A DNA stretch of 57,532 nucleotides from an uncultured Collinsella sp. (GTDB lineage: Bacteria; Actinomycetota; Coriobacteriia; Coriobacteriales; Coriobacteriaceae), in the NCBI GenBank assembly GCA_900546775.1, contig UREM01000012.1, forward strand, positions 1-57,532, given 5' to 3'. Under the pieces are notes generated by a model. It did not search any database. It was not told where the DNA came from and was given only the letters and a program-made list of their open reading frames with translations. The translations under genes and the position numbers were made by a program. Of the stretch, positions 53,514 through 57,532 are shown in pieces; positions within the stretch are counted from its first letter, which is position 1, and each line of letters opens with the position of its first letter.

Positions 53514-53566
53514 GCCTTGGGAGCGGTACCATACAGGCAATGTTTAAACGAGAAAGGCGGGCTCCC

Positions 53567-54520
53567 ATGGAACCTAAGCAGTATTACATCGGCATCGACG
53601 TCGGCGGCACTTCGGTTAAGGAGGGCCTGTTCGACGAGGATGGTAACCTGCTGGCCAAGGCCAGCGTGCCCACGCCGCCTATCGTTGACGCCGCGGGCTT
53701 TGCCGCGGTGACCGAGGCTATCGACCAGGTGGTCGCCAAGGCTCAGATTCCGCGTGCCTTTGTGGCGGGCATTGGTCTGGCCGTTCCGTGCCCCATCCCG
53801 GCATCGGGCGATGCCAAGGTCAAGGCCAACATTGCCATTAACCTGCCCGAGCTGAGAGTCGCCATTCAGGAGCACTGCCCCGACGCGGTTGTTAAATACG
53901 AGAACGATGCCAACGCCGCTGCCATGGGCGAGGCCTGGCTCGGCTCTGCCAAGGGCGTACAGAACATGGTGATGGTCACCATTGGTACCGGCGTGGGTGG
54001 CGGCGTTATCGTCAACGGCGACGTGGTGTCGGGCGTTGTGGGCGCCGGCGGCGAGATTGGCCACATGTGCCTGAACCCCGAAGAGGAGCGCACCTGCGGC
54101 TGCGGCGGACATGGCCACCTGGAGCAGTATTCCAGCGCCACCGGCGTGGTGAGCAACTACCTTGCCGAGTGCAAGAAGGCAGGCGTCGAGCCCATCGAGC
54201 TCACCGGTCCCTCCGATTCCAAGGACGTGTTCCAGGCCTGCCGCGAGGGTGACAAGCTCGCGCTGGCAGCTGCCGATACCATGGCCGACTATCTCGGCCG
54301 TGCCCTGGCGCTTATTGCCAACGTGGTCGATCCCGAGATGTTCCTGATCGGCGGCGGTGCTTCCGCTTCGGCCGATGTCTACCTCGACAAGGTCCGCGAG
54401 CACTTTAAGCAGTACGCGCTCTCCGCCTCGCGCGAGACGCCCATTAAGGTCGCTTCGCTCGGCAACGACGCCGGCATCATCGGTGCCGCCTACGTAGCCC
54501 TGCGCGCCGCCGGCAAATAG
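53567..54520 (+). CDS. glcK: ROK-family glucokinase
   Basis: A 317-residue cytoplasmic kinase that phosphorylates glucose to glucose-6-phosphate. N-terminal phosphate loop YYIGIDVGGTSVKEGLFD, catalytic region YENDANAAAMGE, TIGTGVGGGVIVNG, the ROK zinc motif CGCGGHGHLEQYSS with a preceding His, and FLIGGGASAS are present. The ATG at 53567 follows AGAAAGG; the long frame upstream enters the repeat. It stands between repeats, as a single gene. Confidence 0.94.
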   Translation: MEPKQYYIGIDVGGTSVKEGLFDEDGNLLAKASVPTPPIVDAAGFAAVTEAIDQVVAKAQIPRAFVAGIGLAVPCPIPASGDAKVKANIAINLPELRVAIQEHCPDAVVKYENDANAAAMGEAWLGSAKGVQNMVMVTIGTGVGGGVIVNGDVVSGVVGAGGEIGHMCLNPEEERTCGCGGHGHLEQYSSATGVVSNYLAECKKAGVEPIELTGPSDSKDVFQACREGDKLALAAADTMADYLGRALALIANVVDPEMFLIGGGASASADVYLDKVREHFKQYALSASRETPIKVASLGNDAGIIGAAYVALRAAGK

Positions 54521-54532
54521 CTTGTGCAAGGG

Positions 54533-54581
54533 GGGCCAGGTTACTTTGCACCAACATGGTGCAAAAGGGACAGACTTCGCC
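54533..54581. repeat. GGGAC-type stem-loop after glucokinase
   Basis: TTTGCACCA (54545-54553) pairs with TGGTGCAAA (54557-54565) around ACA, directly followed by AGGGACAGACTT. It is a looser relative of the GGGAC repeats at 8849 and 53465. Confidence 0.5.
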
Positions 54582-54687
54582 CCAACACTTGCCCCAAATT
54601 GTGCCGCGGCCCTTCCGTCTCAGAAGGCTCGGTGCCAGCGTGCTACCATAGCTACGTCCAAGTACACATATCAAGTGGAGGAAATCC

Positions 54688-55611
54688 ATGGCAAACGTTC
54701 TTGTCTTTGGTCACCAGAACCCCGATAACGACGCCATCATGAGCGCCGTCGTCCTGTCCCAGCTGCTTAACCAGGTTGAGTATGCCGGCAATACCTACGA
54801 GGCCTGCGCCCTTGGTCAGCTTCCGGCCGAGTCCGCCAAGTTGCTCGCCGACGCCGGCATTGCCGAGCCCCGCGTGATTGATTCCGTCGAGGCCGGTCAG
54901 CTCGTCGTCCTCACCGACCACAACGAGTCTGCCCAGTCCGTCGCCGGCCTTAAGGACGCCACGGTCTTTGGTGTTGTCGATCATCACCGCATCGGCGACT
55001 TCGAGACCGCCGGCCCGCTGCACTACATCTGCCTGCCCTGGGGCTCCAGCTGCACCATCGTCACCAAGCTCGCCGGCGTGCTCGGCGTTGAGCTTTCCGA
55101 CGTCCAGGCCAAGCTGCTGCTCTCGGCCATGATGACCGACACGCTCATGCTCAAGAGCCCTACCACCACCGATGTCGACCGCGCCGTCGCCGCCAAGCTC
55201 GGCGAGCAGGTGGGCGTCGACCCGGTCAAGTTTGGCATGGAGGTCTTCCTCACCCGTCCGTCCGGCTCCTTCACCGCAGCCGAGATGGTCGGCAACGACA
55301 TTAAGATGTTCGAGCCCGCTGGCAAGAAGCTGCTCATCGGCCAGTACGAGACCGTCGACAAGAGTCGTGCTCTCGGCATGATCGACGAGATTCGCGAGGC
55401 CATGCGTGCCTACGCCGCCGAGAAGGGTGCCGATGGCATTGTCCTGTGCATCACCGACATCATGGAGGAGGGCTCGCAGGTCCTGCTCGAGGGCGAGACC
55501 GAGGCCGCTCAGAAGGGCCTGGGCATTGCCGACGAGCACGACGGCGTCTGGATGCCGGGTGTCCTCTCCCGTAAGAAGCAGGTCGCTGCCCCCATCATGG
55601 CCGCCTGCTAG
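54688..55611 (+). CDS. ppaC: Manganese-dependent inorganic pyrophosphatase (DHH family)
   Basis: A 307-residue family II pyrophosphatase. Metal ligands occur in VFGHQNPDNDAIMSA, VLTDHNESAQSV, FGVVDHHRIGDF and LLSAMMTDTLMLKSPT; the C-terminal DHHA2 domain ends in the substrate-binding GVLSRKKQVAAPIM. It hydrolyses pyrophosphate released by biosynthesis, such as HisG and HisE reactions. GGAGGAAA precedes ATG. Length is standard. Confidence 0.97.
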   Translation: MANVLVFGHQNPDNDAIMSAVVLSQLLNQVEYAGNTYEACALGQLPAESAKLLADAGIAEPRVIDSVEAGQLVVLTDHNESAQSVAGLKDATVFGVVDHHRIGDFETAGPLHYICLPWGSSCTIVTKLAGVLGVELSDVQAKLLLSAMMTDTLMLKSPTTTDVDRAVAAKLGEQVGVDPVKFGMEVFLTRPSGSFTAAEMVGNDIKMFEPAGKKLLIGQYETVDKSRALGMIDEIREAMRAYAAEKGADGIVLCITDIMEEGSQVLLEGETEAAQKGLGIADEHDGVWMPGVLSRKKQVAAPIMAAC

Positions 55612-55630
55612 GTTTAGTTGACCAAACGCC

Positions 55631-55670
55631 ACGACCGGATCGCGGACGTCCCGCGCTCCGGTCGTTTTTT
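55631..55670 (+). terminator. Intrinsic terminator after ppaC
   Basis: ACGACCGGA (55631-55639) pairs with TCCGGTCGT (55657-55665), with an inner GCGGGAC-like pairing, and six T residues follow. Confidence 0.93.
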
Positions 55671-55697
55671 GTGCACGGCGCCGCGTCGTCTCTTGGA

Positions 55698-55845
55698 CAG
55701 GCGTGCCCGTGCCGTTGAGCAAATAATGTTCAACCTGTGGTTCCGCTTTTCGGCCACGCCTGCGTGCTTGTCGTGCAGGGTAGGCTAGATGCAAGCGTAA
55801 TACGTTAGAGCGCGGCGCCGCCACTTGGGCGGGCCGTGCTTTTTT
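55698..55845 (+). promoter_or_regulatory. Structured nhaA leader ending in a terminator: candidate riboswitch
   Basis: CAGGCGTG (55698-55705) pairs with CACGCCTG (55755-55762), closing two inner hairpins (GTTGA...TCAAC; CCG...CGG). A GCTTG/CAAGC stem (55766-55770, 55792-55796) follows. Then an intrinsic terminator GCGCGGCGCCGCC with GGCGGGCCGTGC (55810-55839) and six T residues ends 34 bases before the nhaA start. The preceding gene already has its own terminator, so this one can only act on the nhaA leader. The ligand cannot be told from sequence. Confidence 0.55.
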
Positions 55846-55878
55846 AAGACGGGAGCTTTCCCGAGAAAGGAGCCGCCC

Positions 55879-57237
55879 ATGGCAGCAACTGAGCAGCTGT
55901 TCAACGTTCGTGAGCGCAAGCGCTTTGAACGTCACGACATTTGGGAGCGCATCGCCGAGAACGGCACGATTTCCGCCGCCGTCATGGTCTTCGCCGCCAT
56001 CGCCGCCGTTATCTGCGCCAACACCGATGCCTACGAGGCCATCCATCACTTTTTGGAGACCCCGCTGTATGTGGGCCTGGGCAACCTTACGGCTGGTCTC
56101 ACCGTTGAGCTTTTCGTCAACGACTTCCTCATGGCGATTTTCTTTTTGTTGGTGGGCATCGAGCTTAAGTACGAGATGACGGTCGGTGAGCTCAAGAATC
56201 CGCGTCAGGCCATGCTTCCCATGCTGGCGGCCGTGGGCGGCGTTGTCGTTCCCGCCTGCATCTACCTGATCTTTAACCATGCCGGCGCCCGCAACGGTTG
56301 GGCCATCCCCATGGCAACCGATATTGCCTTTGCGCTGGGCGTGCTGTCGCTTTTGGGCAATCGCGTGCCCAACGGCGTGCGCGTGTTCTTCTCGACGCTC
56401 GCCATCGCCGACGACCTCATCTCCATCGCCGCCATCGCCATCTTCTACGGTCAGAGCCCCAATCCGTTTTGGTTGGGCGCCGCTGCAGTTGTGACCTGCG
56501 CGCTTGTGTGGCTCAACAAGACGCAGCATTACCGCCTTGCCCCGTATTCGGTGCTGGGTCTGCTGCTGTGGTTCTGCATGTTTAAGAGCGGCGTGCACGC
56601 CACGCTCGCCGGTGTCATCCTGGCCTTCACCATCCCGGCCAAGTGCGGTGTTAAGCTCGATAGCCTTACCGATTGGCTGGGCGAGTGCCTGCCGTTGCTC
56701 GACGACCGCTACGACGACGAGGCGCACATCCTGGGTCAGCACGACTTTACCGTCTCGACCACCAGAGTCGAGCGCGTCATGCACCGCGTGACCCCGCCGC
56801 TCATTCGCATGGAGCGCCTGATCTCCACGCCGGTCAACTTTGTGATCCTGCCGATCTTTGCATTTGTCAACGCGCAGGTTCGCCTGGTGGGCGTGGATAT
56901 GGGCACGCTGCTGACCGACCCGGTGACGCTCGGCGTGTATTTTGGCATGCTGCTGGGCAAGCCGATTGGCATCTTTGGCATGACGTTTGCCCTGGTTAAG
57001 CTCAAGATCTCCGAGCTGCCGCGCAACGTTAACTGGCACATGATTGCCGGCGTGGGCATTCTGGGCGGCATTGGCTTTACCATGTCGATTCTCATCAGCG
57101 GCCTTGCCTTCCCGACGGCCCAGTTTGAGGTTCTTGCAGCCAAGGCCGCTATTCTCGCCGGTTCGGTCACCGCAGCCGTGCTCGGCATGATCTACATGAG
57201 CGTGGTCTGCAAGCATCCCTCGCCCAAAGACGAGTAA
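55879..57237 (+). CDS. nhaA: Na+/H+ antiporter NhaA
   Basis: A 452-residue membrane antiporter with about 12 spans. Key family residues are seen in FVNDFLMAIFFLLVGIELKYE, PMATDIAFALGVLSLLG (TD motif, Asp near residue 155), LAIADDLISIAAIAIFY (paired Asp of the ion site) and GGIGFTMSILISGLAF. A cytoplasmic loop of about 45 residues (ECLPLLDDRYDDEAHILGQHDF region) lies mid-chain. GAAAGGAG precedes the ATG at 55879. The leader with a terminator suggests control by premature termination. Confidence 0.97.
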   Translation: MAATEQLFNVRERKRFERHDIWERIAENGTISAAVMVFAAIAAVICANTDAYEAIHHFLETPLYVGLGNLTAGLTVELFVNDFLMAIFFLLVGIELKYEMTVGELKNPRQAMLPMLAAVGGVVVPACIYLIFNHAGARNGWAIPMATDIAFALGVLSLLGNRVPNGVRVFFSTLAIADDLISIAAIAIFYGQSPNPFWLGAAAVVTCALVWLNKTQHYRLAPYSVLGLLLWFCMFKSGVHATLAGVILAFTIPAKCGVKLDSLTDWLGECLPLLDDRYDDEAHILGQHDFTVSTTRVERVMHRVTPPLIRMERLISTPVNFVILPIFAFVNAQVRLVGVDMGTLLTDPVTLGVYFGMLLGKPIGIFGMTFALVKLKISELPRNVNWHMIAGVGILGGIGFTMSILISGLAFPTAQFEVLAAKAAILAGSVTAAVLGMIYMSVVCKHPSPKDE

Positions 57238-57323
57238 GAGCGCGAAAACCGGCTCCAGAACCGATTCGGGCGCGTTCAAAATGCGGATTCGGGCGGTGCT
57301 TGCCGCCTGCCAGACACGCCAGT

Positions 57324-57363
57324 GGTCAAAAAACGCCGTTTGTGAGTACTGTCACAAACGGCG
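57324..57363. repeat. GAGTACTG repeat with a 12-bp hairpin after nhaA
   Basis: GGTCAAAAAACGCCG leads into TGTGAGTACTGTCACA. CGCCGTTTGTGA (57334-57345) pairs perfectly with TCACAAACGGCG (57352-57363) around GTACTG; TATCATTTTA follows, so it may also end nhaA transcripts. It shares CAAAAAA and GAGTACTG with the pair at 40461 and 40654. Confidence 0.7.
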
Positions 57364-57532
57364 TATCATTTTAGGTGCGGAAAATAATGAACAAAGTTAT
57401 AAGAACTGTACGTTAATGAGTGACCATCGACTTCCAATTTGGCGCTAGCTGACGGTGATTAGGAAGTTTCAAGGTGACGCGCGCAGACGTGGTGTAAGAG
57501 CGTCCCGAGGTCCGTCGCTGCAAGTCCCGATG
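57364..57532 (+). other. Gene-free window end with possible folded RNA start
   Basis: No open frame of useful length is seen. An AT-rich segment (57380-57415) with TTATAA could hold a promoter. Beyond 57440 the sequence is G-rich with short self-complementary pieces such as GACG/CGTC around TGGTGTAAGAG (57486-57504), which may be the start of a structured RNA or leader continuing past the window edge. Confidence 0.3.

Noticed and set aside
54652..57279. 875-codon minus-strand frame opposite ppaC and nhaA
   Set aside because: Same codon-bias artefact; both plus-strand genes have complete family motifs.

Overview
The window looks like a chromosomal segment of a high-GC, low-synteny Gram-positive of the Coriobacteriia, most likely a gut Collinsella relative. 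This is inferred from G/C-ending codon use, AGGAG-type ribosome sites, mannose-family PTS sugar uptake, a fused HisZ-HisG, DUF2207 and DUF4143 proteins, and short GGGAC-containing intergenic repeats. No database search was possible, so the genus is an inference.

Layout. 1-3712: the end of an operon with a SIS-domain protein, a four-gene mannose-family PTS (IIA, IIB, IIC, IID) and a FrlC-like epimerase, which together suggest uptake and deglycation of fructoselysine-type Amadori sugars. 3882-12254: a near-complete histidine operon, hisZG-D-C-B-H-A-F-I-orf-E, with the missing histidinol-phosphatase (PHP type, hisK) converging on it at 12282-13193. 13314-17299: a YgbA-like protein and a one-chain double ABC exporter of CydDC type. 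17684-23090: an orphan LarC C-terminal domain, a YfcE-like phosphoesterase, mazG, enolase, an FtsB/DivIC-like protein and an exopolyphosphatase. 23107-24970: a DUF4143 ATPase, a repeat-rich stretch and tRNA-Leu(TAA). 25002-29382: a TPR-like membrane protein, a lone GatB-type PTS IIB with a VOC protein, a two-component system and a DUF4342 protein. 29938-35461 is an accessory stretch: an AbiEi-like regulator, a NUDIX/helicase convergent pair, and decayed ATPase and nucleotidyltransferase modules. 35502-46224: two phosphoesterases, GluQ, a DUF2207 membrane protein, an acetyltransferase, purH and a BceRS-like two-component system. 46537-57237: a universal stress protein, uppP, pcrA, manA with a GntR regulator, glucokinase, a Mn-dependent pyrophosphatase and nhaA.

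The most unusual content lies between genes. At least four families of short repeats share a design: a constant core or loop and arms that differ from copy to copy yet remain self-complementary. They sit in the his operon (11213 and 12253), after purH (43351), at 26555 and 29639, at 46249 and 46288, and at 38254 and 40769. Such paired changes point to selection on a folded RNA, or to hairpin-recognising mobile elements such as REP/RAYT. A separate structured leader with its own terminator precedes nhaA (55698-55845), and an isolated three-way-junction-like element lies at 46431-46523. No CRISPR array, rRNA gene, complete insertion sequence or prophage is visible.
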